Shown here: one piece after another, positions 1 to 8,862 of the stretch | Numbering within the stretch: position 1 is the first letter of the stretch | Layout of the letters: the number at the start of each line of letters is the position of its first letter | NCBI RefSeq assembly: GCF_001746295.1 | Contig: NZ_MJAH01000015.1 | Span: forward strand, 363,419 to 427,418 | Origin: Streptomyces sp. LUP47B | GTDB taxonomy: Bacteria > Actinomycetota > Actinomycetes > Streptomycetales > Streptomycetaceae | Length of the DNA stretch: 64,000 nt | Direction of reading: 5' to 3' | The notes under the pieces: model-generated | Databases searched by the model: none | What the model saw: only the letters and a program-made list of their open reading frames with translations | Told to the model about the DNA's origin: nothing | Translations under genes and position numbers: made by a program

Positions 1-2
1 TG

Positions 3-239
3 GCGCGGCTGCTGGAGCGCGCCGATGTGACCGGGCTGCCCGCGGCCGTACCGGTTGCCGCGCTCGCGGCGGACGCCCGCGCCGACTGGGGGCGCACCGC
101 GACGGCACGGGCCCGGCGGGCGGCCGTACTGGTCACCGCCCCGGTGGGGCTGTGTTTCCTGCCCGCGTTCATCGCCGTCGGCGTGCTGCCGATCGTGATC
201 GGGCTCGCGGGCGGAGTGCTGGGAGGGGGTGGGCGATGA
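3..239 (+). CDS. TadC-like type II/IV secretion F-family membrane protein, 3' end only
   Basis: The reading frame enters from the left edge and stops at a TGA at 237-239, so only the last 78 codons are visible. They hold a hydrophobic C-terminal segment (LCFLPAFIAVGVLPIVIGLA) ending in a Gly-rich tail, as in the final transmembrane helix of GspF/TadC proteins. The next genes are a DUF4244 peptide and two TadE-like proteins, the usual downstream partners of tadA-tadB-tadC in actinomycetes. The family call therefore rests on context plus this hydrophobic end; little of the domain itself can be seen. The role would be inner-membrane platform for Flp-type pilus or secretion assembly. Confidence 0.7.
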   Translation, partial: ARLLERADVTGLPAAVPVAALAADARADWGRTATARARRAAVLVTAPVGLCFLPAFIAVGVLPIVIGLAGGVLGGGGR

Positions 240-314
240 CGGTCGACGGCCGGTGATCCGGCGGACGAGCACGTCAGGCGGTTGTCAACAGGACTGATCC
301 TTACGGGGGTTGAG

Positions 315-536
315 ATGTACAAGGCGGTATGGGCGCGCATGTGTGCCCTGGTGTGCAGGACCATGACCGGGGCGCGGGCGACGCGCGACGACAGGGGGAT
401 GGTGACGTCCGAGTACGCGATGGGGATCGTCGCGGCGGTGGCGTTCGCGGTGGTGCTCTACAAGGTGGTGACCAGCGGGGCCGTCAGCGCGGAACTCCAG
501 GCCATCGTGAAGCGGGCGCTCGATGCGAAGGCGTGA
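315..536 (+). CDS. DUF4244 Flp-pilin-like small membrane protein
   Basis: A 73-residue protein. After a short basic N-terminus it has DDRGMVTSEYAMGIVAAVAF followed by more hydrophobic residues, a class III-like prepilin pattern: small residue, then E at +5, then a hydrophobic helix. This is the arrangement of actinobacterial DUF4244 proteins in Tad loci. I chose ATG 315 over the in-frame TTG at 282 because translation from 282 only adds a short non-hydrophobic leader. The 3' end overlaps the next gene by 14 bp, suggesting coupled translation. Likely role: major or minor subunit of a Tad-like pseudopilus, processed by a prepilin peptidase not seen here. Confidence 0.8.
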   Translation: MYKAVWARMCALVCRTMTGARATRDDRGMVTSEYAMGIVAAVAFAVVLYKVVTSGAVSAELQAIVKRALDAKA

Positions 537-888
537 ACGGGCGGGAGATCAGGGGTTCGTGACGGCGGAGTCGGCCATGGTGCTGCCCGTGCTGGTGATG
601 TTCGCGATGGCGCTCGTGTGGGGGCTGCTGGTGGTGGCCGCGCAGATCCAATGTGTGGATGCCGCCAGGACAGGCGCACGCGCGGCGGCCCGCCAGGACC
701 CCGCCGAGGCGGTCGTCCGGGTGGCCCGGGACACGGCGCCACGCGACGCGCATGTGACGGTCGCCCGGGAGGGTGACCGGGTCCGCGTGGTGGTCGTGGC
801 CAAGCCGCCCGCGTTGCACGGCCTGCCCTTCGAGGTGCGGGAGGAGGCCGTGGCATGGGCGGAGGAGACGGTGGGGGAAGGAGGGTGA
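523..888 (+). CDS. TadE-like pseudopilin
   Basis: A 121-residue protein with the TadE signature near its N-terminus: GFVTAESAMVLPVLVMFAMA, a conserved Glu at the start of a single hydrophobic helix (about residues 10-40). A short extracytoplasmic domain follows, containing CVDAARTGARAAAR. Length and layout fit the TadE_1 family of minor pseudopilins. It overlaps DUF4244 upstream by 14 bp and the next TadE-like gene by 34 bp, so the three are one translationally coupled unit. In the homologous mycobacterial and streptomycete loci this gene lies beside the helicase gene found here on the opposite strand. Confidence 0.85.
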   Translation: MRRRERAGDQGFVTAESAMVLPVLVMFAMALVWGLLVVAAQIQCVDAARTGARAAARQDPAEAVVRVARDTAPRDAHVTVAREGDRVRVVVVAKPPALHGLPFEVREEAVAWAEETVGEGG

Positions 889-1502
889 GCGGCGGTTCGA
901 CGAGGAGGGGATCCTCGGAGCGCGGGGTTGCGGTCGCGCGGCCCCCCGCCGCGCGGTCGGCGAAAGCCCGGTTCGCGGAAGCCGGCCTCACCGGCGCGCG
1001 CCGCGCTGTTGCCCGGTTCGCCGGCGTCCACCTCGGCGCCGCCCGTTCGGACCGTGGTTCCGCCACCGTCTGGAGTGTCGGTGCCATCGCGGTGCTGTGC
1101 GTGGTGTTCGGGGCCGTGCTGGCCCTCGGGCAGGCCGTCGTCGTACGGCACCGGGCGGCCGGGGGCGCGGATCTCGCGGCGCTCGCGGCGGCGGACCACT
1201 GGGCCGACGGGCCCGAGGTGGCCTGCGCCCGGGCCGAGGGGGTGGCGCGAGACCAGGGCACGCGGCTCGGGCGGTGCGCGATGGTCGGCGAGATCTCGGA
1301 CGTGACGGCGGCCTCGGGGCGGGGGCCTTTCACAGCGGAGGTCAGGGCACGGGCGGGGCCTGCGGGGCCTGTTACGTCACAGGCTCCGCTTCCGCCAGGA
1401 TCCCAGGGGACACCGCGTCCTGTCGGTTCGGCGCCTCCTGGAGCCCCGGCACCGGGGTCCCTGGGGGGTCAGACGCCGTTGGCTCGGTCGGCGCCACGGT
1501 GA
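855..1502 (+). CDS. Rv3654c-type TadE/TadG-like protein
   Basis: The core at about residues 65-165 starts DRGSATVWSVGAIAVLCVVF, continues through a TM helix, and has AAGGADLAALAAADHW, typical of the 'helicase/secretion neighbourhood TadE-like' family. Two cysteines (CARAEG, RCAM) may form a disulfide outside the membrane. ATG 855 has a GGAGG seven bases upstream; GTG 885 is a possible shorter start. The 215 residues exceed the usual 120-150: roughly 60 extra Arg/Ala-rich residues precede the helix, and a Pro/Gly-rich tail follows the domain. Either end may be over-extended in this GC-rich DNA. Confidence 0.7.
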   Translation: MGGGDGGGRRVSGGSTRRGSSERGVAVARPPAARSAKARFAEAGLTGARRAVARFAGVHLGAARSDRGSATVWSVGAIAVLCVVFGAVLALGQAVVVRHRAAGGADLAALAAADHWADGPEVACARAEGVARDQGTRLGRCAMVGEISDVTAASGRGPFTAEVRARAGPAGPVTSQAPLPPGSQGTPRPVGSAPPGAPAPGSLGGQTPLARSAPR

Positions 1503-1617
1503 GGCTTGGGGCTGGGATCTCCGCCGGTGTCAGGGTGCGGCTCGGATCCGGGTCCTCCGCCACATCCCAAGGCCTCCCCGTCACTGTCAGCTCCATCGGC
1601 ACCCCGGTGAGGCCAGG

Positions 1618-4221
1618 CTAGGGCCCCTCCTTCGGCAGCCTGGGAAGCTCCGCGTCGGCCTCCTCCTTGGGCAGCCTGGGGAGCCCCGCGTCCGCCCCCG
1701 CCTTCGGCGCCCCGGGAAGGGCCCCCTCCGCCCCCTCCGCCGGCACCCCGGGAAGGTCCCCCTCCGCCCCTTCCTCCGGCGCCCCCCGCAACAGCACCGT
1801 GAGCAGCCGTACCGCCCCCCTCTTGTGCAGCGGGTCGTTGCCGTTGCCGCACTTGGGGGACTGGATGCAGGACGGACAGCCGGCGTCGCACTCGCAGGAG
1901 GCGATGGCCTGGCGGGTGGCGGTGAGCCAGGCGCGGGCGGTGTGGAAGGCGCGCTCCGCGAAGCCCGCGCCGCCCGGGTGACCGTCGTAGACGAAGACCG
2001 TGGGGAGCAGCGTGTCGGGGTGGAGGGGGATCGACACGCCGCCGATGTCCCAGCGGTCGCAGGTCGCGAAGAGGGGCAGCAGACCGATCGAGGCGTGCTC
2101 GGCGGCGTGCAGCGCGCCGCCGAGGATCTCCGGGTTGATCCGGGCCTCGTCGAGCTGGTCCTCGGTGACCGTCCACCACACCGCGCGCGTGCGGAGCGTA
2201 CGAGGAGGGAGGTCGAGTTTCGTCTCGCCGAGCACTTCACCTGTGATCAGACGTCTGCGGAGGAAGGAGACCACCTGGTTGGTGACCTCGACGGAGCCGT
2301 AGCACAACCTGCCCTCGCCCCAGGGGACTTCGACATCCGTCTCCAGGACGGCGATGGACGTCGTGTCGCGGGCGACCGTCGAATACGACGGGCTCGCCTC
2401 CTCGACCAGTGCCACCGAGTCCTCCAGGTCCAGCGACCGGACCAGATACGTACGGCCCTGATGGAGGTGGACCGCGCCCTCGTGGACGGCGGTGTGGGCG
2501 GAGCCCGCGTCGACCGTGCCGAGGAGGCGGCCCGTGCCCGACTCGACGATCTGGATGGGACGCCCACCCTCCCCTCGGATGTCGGTGAGGTCGGCGGCCC
2601 GCTCCCGGCGGGTCCAGTGCCAGGCCTTGGTGCGGCGGCGCAGAAGCTTCGCGGACTCCAGCTGCCCCAGCAAGCTCTCGGTCTCCGGCCCGAACAACTC
2701 AAAGTCCTCGTCCGTCAACGGCAGTTCCGCCGCCGCCGCGCACAGGTGGGGGGCGAGGACGTACGGGTTGTCGGGGTCGAGGACCGTGGACTCCACCGGC
2801 TGGTCGAAGAGGGCCTCGGGATGGTGGACGAGGAAGGTGTCCAGGGGGTCGTCGCGGGCCACCAGGATCGCCAGCGCCCCCTGGCCGGCCCGTCCCGCCC
2901 GGCCTGCCTGCTGCCACAGGGACGCGCGTGTGCCGGGGTAACCGGAGATCAGCACGGCGTCCAGTCCCGAGACGTCGATGCCGAGTTCCAGTGCGGTCGT
3001 GGCGGCCAGGCCCAGCAGCTCTCCCGAATGCAGGGCCTGTTCCAGGGCGCGGCGCTCCTCCGGGAGATAGCCGCCGCGGTACGCCGCCACCCGGCGGGCC
3101 AGGGAGCGGTCGACCTCCGCCAGCCGCTCCTGGGCGATCACGGAGATCAGCTCGGCGCCGCGCCGGGAGCGGACGAAGGCGACCGAGCGCACTCCCTGTA
3201 CGGCGAGATCGGTGAGGAGATCCGCCGTCTCGGCGGTGGCCGTACGGCGGACCGGGGCGCCCTTCTCGCCCTGCATCTCGGTGAGCGGGGGCTCCCAGAG
3301 GGCAAACACCAGTTCGCCGCGCGGTGAGGCGTCGTCGGCGACCTCGACCACGGGGAGGCCGGTGAGGCGGCGGGCGGCCACCGACGGCTCGGCGGCGGTC
3401 GCGGAGGCCAGCAGGAAGACGGGGGAGGCGCCGTAGCGGGCGCAGAGGCGGCGCAGCCGGCGCAGCACCTGGGCGACGTGGGAGCCGAACACGCCCCGGT
3501 AGGTGTGGCACTCGTCGATGACGACGTACTTGAGCGCCTTCAGGAAGGAGGACCAGCGGGAGTGGGACGGGAGTATCCCGCGGTGCAGCATGTCCGGGTT
3601 GGTCAGCACGTAGTTGGCGTACTGGCGGATCCATTCACGTTCCTCGAACGGCGTGTCGCCGTCGTAGACCGCAGGGCGTACGGAATTGGCCAGCGGTTGT
3701 GAAAGTTCCTTCACAGAGCGGCACTGGTCGGCCGCCAGGGCCTTCGTCGGGGAGAGGTAGAGCGTGGTGGCGCCCCGGCCGTTCGGGGCCTCTGAGCCGT
3801 CCAGAAGTGTGGAGAGGACCGGCACGAGGTACGCCAGGGACTTGCCGGAGGCGGTGCCGGTGGCGACGACGACCGACTCGCCGTCCAGCGCGTGTTCGGC
3901 CGCGCGTGCCTGGTGGGCCCAGGGATGATCGATACCGCAGGCCTGGACGGCTGCGATGACCTCCGAGCGGATCCGGTCGGGCCAGACGGCATGGCGACCC
4001 GCACGTGGGGGCAAGTGCTCCGTATGAGTGATGCGCGCAGCCCGGCTCGGCCCGGCGGCGAGCCGGTCCAGGACCGTGCTCGGCGTGGGGCGGGGACCGG
4101 CGTCCGCCGAGGGTCGATCGGATCGGAGATTCTTGGCCATCGGCACCGAGTGTGTCACTGGCGTGACGGACAATGGGACCAAGGCGTCGTGCACGCCTGC
4201 CGGTAAGTGATTGAATGCCAT
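1618..4221 (-). CDS. DEAD/DEAH-box helicase with DUF1998 (MrfA-like)
   Basis: A 867-residue superfamily 2 helicase. Visible motifs in order: Walker A ATGTASGKS (about 120-128), SPTKALAADQ (motif Ia), IDECHTY with a DECH box (about 235), LASATAAEPS (motif III), QQAGRAGRAGQGA (motif VI), and a C-terminal cysteine cluster CDAGCPSCIQSPKC typical of the metal-binding DUF1998 domain. The domain order matches the 'helicase/secretion neighbourhood' DEAH helicases and Bacillus MrfA, a DNA-repair helicase. I chose ATG 4221 (MAFNHLPAG); ATG 4140 (MAKNLRSD) is an alternative, and the open frame upstream to 4740 is antisense to bldG. The gene converges on the Tad genes and diverges from bldG. Confidence 0.9.
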   Translation of the reverse strand: MAFNHLPAGVHDALVPLSVTPVTHSVPMAKNLRSDRPSADAGPRPTPSTVLDRLAAGPSRAARITHTEHLPPRAGRHAVWPDRIRSEVIAAVQACGIDHPWAHQARAAEHALDGESVVVATGTASGKSLAYLVPVLSTLLDGSEAPNGRGATTLYLSPTKALAADQCRSVKELSQPLANSVRPAVYDGDTPFEEREWIRQYANYVLTNPDMLHRGILPSHSRWSSFLKALKYVVIDECHTYRGVFGSHVAQVLRRLRRLCARYGASPVFLLASATAAEPSVAARRLTGLPVVEVADDASPRGELVFALWEPPLTEMQGEKGAPVRRTATAETADLLTDLAVQGVRSVAFVRSRRGAELISVIAQERLAEVDRSLARRVAAYRGGYLPEERRALEQALHSGELLGLAATTALELGIDVSGLDAVLISGYPGTRASLWQQAGRAGRAGQGALAILVARDDPLDTFLVHHPEALFDQPVESTVLDPDNPYVLAPHLCAAAAELPLTDEDFELFGPETESLLGQLESAKLLRRRTKAWHWTRRERAADLTDIRGEGGRPIQIVESGTGRLLGTVDAGSAHTAVHEGAVHLHQGRTYLVRSLDLEDSVALVEEASPSYSTVARDTTSIAVLETDVEVPWGEGRLCYGSVEVTNQVVSFLRRRLITGEVLGETKLDLPPRTLRTRAVWWTVTEDQLDEARINPEILGGALHAAEHASIGLLPLFATCDRWDIGGVSIPLHPDTLLPTVFVYDGHPGGAGFAERAFHTARAWLTATRQAIASCECDAGCPSCIQSPKCGNGNDPLHKRGAVRLLTVLLRGAPEEGAEGDLPGVPAEGAEGALPGAPKAGADAGLPRLPKEEADAELPRLPKEGP

Positions 4222-4302
4222 CGCGGCTGGCGAACCGTCCGGGGGCTTCAAGCCGAGGTGTCCCGAGGGGCGACCGCTCGATAGCAAGGTGCTGGAGGAT
4301 CC

Positions 4303-4644
4303 GTGGACCTGTCTCTGTCGACCGAAACCATCGGCGATCGCACGATCGTCAGGGTCGGTGGCGAAATCGACGTATATACCGCGCCCAAGCTGCGCGAGCA
4401 GCTGGTCGAGCTGGTGAACGACGGCAGTTTCCACCTTGTCGTCGACATGGAGGGCGTGGACTTCCTCGACTCCACCGGGCTCGGCGTACTGGTGGGCGGA
4501 CTGAAGCGGGTGCGTGCCCATGAGGGCTCGCTGCGCCTGGTCTGCAACCAGGAGCGCATTCTCAAGATCTTCCGTATCACCGGCCTCACCAAGGTGTTCC
4601 CGATTCACACCTCGGTCGAGGAAGCGGTGGCGGCGACCGACTGA
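4303..4644 (+). CDS. bldG: Anti-sigma factor antagonist BldG (STAS domain)
   Basis: A 113-residue single STAS domain. The conserved phosphorylatable Ser lies in FLDSTGLGVLVGGLKRV, and the sequence GGEIDVYTAPKLREQLVELV is essentially that of Streptomyces BldG as I recall it. It starts at GTG 4303 behind CTGGAGGAT. In S. coelicolor BldG is an anti-anti-sigma factor needed for aerial mycelium, antibiotic production and stress-sigma control, and its activity depends on phosphorylation of this Ser. The next gene, 119 bp downstream, encodes a HATPase-type anti-sigma factor, its known antagonistic partner. Only 81 bp separate its start from that of the divergent helicase. Confidence 0.95.
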   Translation: MDLSLSTETIGDRTIVRVGGEIDVYTAPKLREQLVELVNDGSFHLVVDMEGVDFLDSTGLGVLVGGLKRVRAHEGSLRLVCNQERILKIFRITGLTKVFPIHTSVEEAVAATD

Positions 4645-4763
4645 TCCGTTCCCGGGCCCGTGCCCGGGGCGGCAGCAGGACGCCGGTAGAAGCAAAAAGA
4701 AGGGGTCCGGGCTTTCGGCGGCCCGGTCCCCCGACAGCACGCCCGTAGTTCCGAGGGGGACGC

Positions 4764-5201
4764 ATGGCCACCGTTGAACTCCGTTTCAGCGCGCTGCCCG
4801 AGCACGTCAGGACCGCCCGACTGGTGGCGGCGGCGGTGGCGCGCAGGTCCGGAGTGGACGAGGCCGTCCTCGACGAGGTCAGACTCGCTGTCGGCGAGGC
4901 CTGCACCCGTGCCGTCGGACTGCACCAGAGTGGCGGCATCACCGCGCCGGTCCAGGTGCTGCTGATCGATGAGGAGAAGCAGTTCTCCATCGAGGTCGGC
5001 GACGAGGCGCCACGTTCGGCCCCGGGTGACCGGGCTCCGGGCGCCCTGGGTGAGGACCCCGACATGGAGACCGAGGAGGACGAGATGGGCCTCGCGGTCA
5101 TCAGCGGTCTCGTCGACGATGTCGAGGTCACCGCGGGAGAGCACGGCGGACAGATCCGTATGACCTGGCCGACCACGCCGCCGGCCGCAGTGCTCCCCTG
5201 A
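4764..5201 (+). CDS. ATP-binding anti-sigma factor (RsbW/SpoIIAB-like) next to bldG
   Basis: A 145-residue GHKL-type protein. VRLAVGEACTRAV carries the N-box (E/A around the Mg site), and DEMGLAVISGLVDDVEV corresponds to the G-box region, though both are diverged from sensor kinases as in RsbW relatives. The gene follows bldG and corresponds to SCO3548, reported to act antagonistically to BldG. It ends 35 bp before a strong hairpin terminator, so bldG and this gene probably form one transcription unit. Which sigma factor it holds cannot be told from sequence. Confidence 0.85.
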   Translation: MATVELRFSALPEHVRTARLVAAAVARRSGVDEAVLDEVRLAVGEACTRAVGLHQSGGITAPVQVLLIDEEKQFSIEVGDEAPRSAPGDRAPGALGEDPDMETEEDEMGLAVISGLVDDVEVTAGEHGGQIRMTWPTTPPAAVLP

Positions 5202-5236
5202 TTTTCACCCGTTCGAATCAGTTTTCTGTTCGACAC

Positions 5237-5273
5237 GCGGAAGGGCCCCACCACACCGGTGGGGCCCTTCCGC
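5237..5273 (+). terminator. Strong hairpin terminator after the bldG operon
   Basis: Perfect 16-bp stem (5237-5252 with 5258-5273) around a 5-nt loop ACACC; the arm begins GCGGAAGGGCCCCACC. There is no U-tract, as is common for Streptomyces terminators. It sits 35 bp after the anti-sigma gene stop. Confidence 0.85.
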
Positions 5274-5320
5274 ATGTCGGCATGAGCTTTCTGTGCCTAC
5301 AGTGGTCTGGTCCGATGCAT

Positions 5321-5340
5321 ATCGTGAATTGGTTCACGAT
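5321..5340. promoter_or_regulatory. 8-bp inverted repeat upstream of hppA, candidate operator
   Basis: ATCGTGAA-TTGG-TTCACGAT is a perfect palindrome of 8-bp arms with a 4-nt centre, about 150 bp before the hppA start in an unusually AT-rich stretch (5300-5480). It could be an operator or part of a 5' UTR structure; no T-run follows, so a terminator is less likely. Confidence 0.45.
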
Positions 5341-5488
5341 CTAGATATCGGCCATGAATGCCCCCGGGGCATTACTGCTTTCAGGTTGTGTAAAGGTGAA
5401 TTCCGTTTACCGCGCCCTGTTTTGATCAGGACGGGGTACCTACAATCCGTCCACATCTTGAGCTCAGCCCAAGCGTCAAGGAGGACGA

Positions 5489-7897
5489 ATGGCGGGGCTT
5501 TCTACCCCTGATCAGTTGGACCAGCCCACAACAACCCTCGCGGCCGCGGTGCTCACCGACGACAACCGGGTGCTGATCGCGGTCATCGCGGTCGTCGCCC
5601 TCGCGGCGCTCGTGGTGGCGGGGGTCCTGGTACGCCAGGTGCTCGCGGCCGGCGAGGGCACCGACAGCATGAAAAAGATCGCGAAGGCCATCCAGCAAGG
5701 CGCCAACGCCTATCTGGCACGCCAGTTGCGCACGCTCGGCGTATTCGCCGTCGTCGTGTTCTTCCTGCTCATGCTGCTGCCCGCGGACGACTGGAATCAG
5801 CGCGCAGGCCGATCACTGTTCTTCTTGATCGGCGCCGCGTTCTCGGCGACCACCGGCTATATCGGCATGTGGCTCGCCGTGCGCAGCAATGTGCGTGTCG
5901 CCGCGGCGGCGCGAGAAGCCACTCCGGCGGAAGGTGAGCCGGAAAAGGATCTCACCGCCGTCTCCCACAAAGCCATGAAGATCGCTTTCCGTACGGGCGG
6001 CGTGGTCGGCATGTTCACGGTGGGGCTCGGTCTGCTGGGCGCCTCCTGTGTGGTGCTCGTGTACGCGGCCGACGCGCCGAAGGTCCTGGAGGGTTTCGGT
6101 CTCGGCGCGGCGCTCATCGCAATGTTCATGAGGGTCGGCGGCGGCATCTTCACCAAGGCCGCCGACGTCGGCGCCGACCTGGTCGGCAAGGTCGAGCAGG
6201 GCATTCCGGAGGACGACCCGCGCAACGCCGCGACCATCGCCGACAACGTGGGCGACAACGTGGGCGACTGCGCGGGCATGGCGGCCGACCTCTTCGAGTC
6301 GTACGCCGTGACCCTGGTCGCCGCGCTGATCCTCGGCAAGGTGGCCTTCGGCGACTCCGGACTCGCCTTCCCGCTGCTCGTCCCGGCGATCGGTGTGATC
6401 ACCGCGATGATCGGCATCTTCGCGGTCGCGCCGCGCCGCTCCGACCGCAGCGGCATGTCCGCGATCAACCGCGGATTCTTCATCTCCGCGGTGATCTCGC
6501 TCGTGCTGGTGGCGATCGCCGTCTTCGTCTACCTGCCGGGGAAGTACGCCGACCTCGACGGCGTCACCGACGCGGCGATCAGCGGAAGGGACGGCGATCC
6601 GCGGATCCTCGCGCTCGTCGCGGTGGCGATCGGCATCCTGCTCGCCGCCGTCATCCAGCAGCTGACCGGCTACTTCACCGAGACCAACCGCCGCCCGGTC
6701 CAGGACATCGGCAAGACCTCGCTCACGGGGCCCGCCACCGTCGTCCTCGCCGGTATCTCGATCGGTCTCGAGTCGGCCGTCTACACCGCCCTGCTGATCG
6801 GCCTCGGCGTCTACGGGGCGTTCCTGCTCGGTGGCACCTCGATCATGCTGGCACTGTTCGCGGTGGCGCTGGCCGGCACCGGCCTGCTCACCACGGTCGG
6901 TGTGATTGTCGCCATGGACACCTTCGGGCCGGTCTCCGACAACGCGCAGGGCATCGCCGAGATGTCAGGCGACGTCGAGGGCGCGGGCGCGCAGGTGCTC
7001 ACCAACCTGGACGCCGTCGGCAACACCACCAAGGCCATCACCAAGGGCATCGCCATCGCCACCGCGGTCCTCGCGGCGTCGGCGCTCTTCGGGTCGTACC
7101 GTGACGCGATCACGACCGGCGCGCAGGACGTCGGCGAGAAGCTCAGCGGGGACGGCGCGCCGATGAGCCTGATGATGGACATCTCGCAGCCCAACAACCT
7201 CGTCGGTCTGATCGCCGGCGCGGCGGTCGTCTTCCTCTTCTCGGGGCTGGCGATCAACGCGGTGTCGAGGTCGGCGGGTTCCGTGGTCTACGAGGTGCGG
7301 CGGCAGTTCCGCGACCATCCCGGGATCATGGACTACAGCGAGGAGCCGGAGTACGGCAAGGTCGTCGACATCTGCACGAGGGACGCCCTGCGCGAACTCA
7401 CCACACCCGGTCTGCTCGCGGTGCTGGCGCCGATCTTCATCGGGTTCACCCTCGGCGTCGGCGCGCTCGGCGCGTTCCTCGCGGGAGCCATCGGCGCGGG
7501 CACCTTGATGGCTGTCTTCCTGGCCAACTCCGGCGGCGCCTGGGACAACGCCAAGAAGCTCGTCGAGGACGGTCACCACGGCGGCAAGGGCAGCGAGGCC
7601 CATGCCGCGACGGTGATCGGAGACACCGTCGGCGACCCCTTCAAGGACACCGCGGGGCCCGCGATCAACCCGCTGCTCAAGGTGATGAACCTGGTGGCGC
7701 TGCTGATCGCCCCGGCGGTGATCAAGTTCAGTTACGGCGAGGACAAGAGCATCGGCGTACGGATCTTCATCGCCGTCCTCGCGTTCCTCGTGATCGCCGG
7801 CGCGGTCTACGTCTCCAAGCGGCGCGGTATCGCCGTGGGTGACGAAGACAACGAGAAGAAGGTGGCCAAGTCGGTGGATCCCGCGGTGGTTTCGTAG
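5489..7897 (+). CDS. hppA: K+-insensitive proton-pumping membrane pyrophosphatase
   Basis: An 802-residue polytopic protein with the full M-PPase signature: GGGIFTKAADVGADLVGKVE, then EDDPRNAATIADNVGDNVGD (pyrophosphate/Mg binding Asp clusters), and a second Asp set VIGDTVGDPFKDTAGPAINP near the C-terminus. The position that separates the two subfamilies reads NTTKAITKG, with Lys at about residue 515; Lys here marks the K+-independent H+-pumping class, while K+-dependent enzymes have Ala. About 15-16 TM helices are expected. It hydrolyses PPi to drive proton export across the cytoplasmic membrane. It is monocistronic, with a strong terminator just after the stop. Confidence 0.95.
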   Translation: MAGLSTPDQLDQPTTTLAAAVLTDDNRVLIAVIAVVALAALVVAGVLVRQVLAAGEGTDSMKKIAKAIQQGANAYLARQLRTLGVFAVVVFFLLMLLPADDWNQRAGRSLFFLIGAAFSATTGYIGMWLAVRSNVRVAAAAREATPAEGEPEKDLTAVSHKAMKIAFRTGGVVGMFTVGLGLLGASCVVLVYAADAPKVLEGFGLGAALIAMFMRVGGGIFTKAADVGADLVGKVEQGIPEDDPRNAATIADNVGDNVGDCAGMAADLFESYAVTLVAALILGKVAFGDSGLAFPLLVPAIGVITAMIGIFAVAPRRSDRSGMSAINRGFFISAVISLVLVAIAVFVYLPGKYADLDGVTDAAISGRDGDPRILALVAVAIGILLAAVIQQLTGYFTETNRRPVQDIGKTSLTGPATVVLAGISIGLESAVYTALLIGLGVYGAFLLGGTSIMLALFAVALAGTGLLTTVGVIVAMDTFGPVSDNAQGIAEMSGDVEGAGAQVLTNLDAVGNTTKAITKGIAIATAVLAASALFGSYRDAITTGAQDVGEKLSGDGAPMSLMMDISQPNNLVGLIAGAAVVFLFSGLAINAVSRSAGSVVYEVRRQFRDHPGIMDYSEEPEYGKVVDICTRDALRELTTPGLLAVLAPIFIGFTLGVGALGAFLAGAIGAGTLMAVFLANSGGAWDNAKKLVEDGHHGGKGSEAHAATVIGDTVGDPFKDTAGPAINPLLKVMNLVALLIAPAVIKFSYGEDKSIGVRIFIAVLAFLVIAGAVYVSKRRGIAVGDEDNEKKVAKSVDPAVVS

Positions 7898-7923
7898 GTT
7901 CTGGGACGAGGCCCAGCTCAAGG

Positions 7924-7963
7924 GGCGGGCGGGCGGCGCGTGTTCATGCGCCGCCCGCCCGCC
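7924..7963 (+). terminator. hppA terminator hairpin
   Basis: 16-bp perfect stem (7924-7939 with 7948-7963), arm GGCGGGCGGGCGGCGC, 8-nt loop, 26 bp after the hppA stop. Confidence 0.85.
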
Positions 7964-8112
7964 TTGTGCGTGCGCGCCGCCCGGCCGTGAGGCTTCTCTC
8001 TCCTGGGGCGAACCGGAATGAAAGGAATGAAAATGTGACATTCAGTGCGTGGGTGTGGTGCGGGTGCTGTGTAAGGTCCGGGGGCTGAGAGGCCACGGAA
8101 GGGACCGATCCG

Positions 8113-8712
8113 GTGAACAAGAAGCTCGCGGCCGCACTGTCCGGCGGTGCGGTACTGGTACTGGCACTGACGGGATGCGGTGGCAGCGAGGACAACAAGG
8201 AACTCGACGCCTGGGCCAAGAAGGTCTGTGACCTGGTGCCGGCCCAGAACAAGAAGATCACGGCGGCCTACGACGCGATCACCAAGGCGGCCGAGGACAC
8301 CGAGAGCACCCCGACGGAGCTCCAGAAGGCCGACTCCCAGGCCTTCCAGGACCTGTCCGACGGCTACAAGGCGCGCGCCACGGTCATCAAGAACGCCGGG
8401 GCGCCTCCCGGTGCCGAGGACGGTGAGAAGAAGCTCCAGGCCGCCGTCAAGCAGCTCACGGCACTCTCGGCCGCCTACACCGACATGAAGACGCAGGTGG
8501 ACGGGCTGAACACCAAGGACCAGGCGAAGTTCGCGACCGGTCTCAAGGATGTCTCGGCCGAGATGAAGAAGGTGGAGACGCAGCGCCAGACCGCGCTCGC
8601 CGCGCTGAAGGACCTGGAGTCGGGCGACACCAAGCAGGCGCTGTCCGAGCAGTCGGGCTGCAAGCAGGCCTCGACGTCGCCGGGGGCGTCCGCGCCGGCG
8701 ACGGACAGCTGA
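8113..8712 (+). CDS. Small secreted lipoprotein of unknown function
   Basis: A 199-residue protein starting at GTG 8113. It has a signal peptide with lipobox LALTGC, so Cys-22 or thereabouts would be lipidated. The mature part is mostly helical and Lys/Ala/Glu-rich, with a four-helix-bundle look, a cysteine in KKVCDLVPAQ and another near the end (SGCKQ), and a Ser/Pro-rich tail. I do not recognise a domain. It lies between hppA and a methyltransferase in the conserved Streptomyces order. It probably sits on the outer face of the membrane. Confidence 0.8.
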   Translation: MNKKLAAALSGGAVLVLALTGCGGSEDNKELDAWAKKVCDLVPAQNKKITAAYDAITKAAEDTESTPTELQKADSQAFQDLSDGYKARATVIKNAGAPPGAEDGEKKLQAAVKQLTALSAAYTDMKTQVDGLNTKDQAKFATGLKDVSAEMKKVETQRQTALAALKDLESGDTKQALSEQSGCKQASTSPGASAPATDS

Positions 8713-8862
8713 GCCCGCTCCGGCCTGCCGGTAGCTAGCGGTCCCTGGGGTGTCGGCAGGTGAGGGCACTCCTGGGCGTCCGCTCCGGCCGCGGTGGCCG
8801 AGCGGGGCGGCGAGTGGTTCGGTGAGGCGTGCGGTGCGGCGGACGCGGGCCACAATGGGGGC

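Noticed and set aside
4222..4740. N-terminal extension of the helicase to 4740
   Set aside because: It lies antisense to bldG and the divergent promoter; MAFNHLPAG at 4221 is the family-like start.
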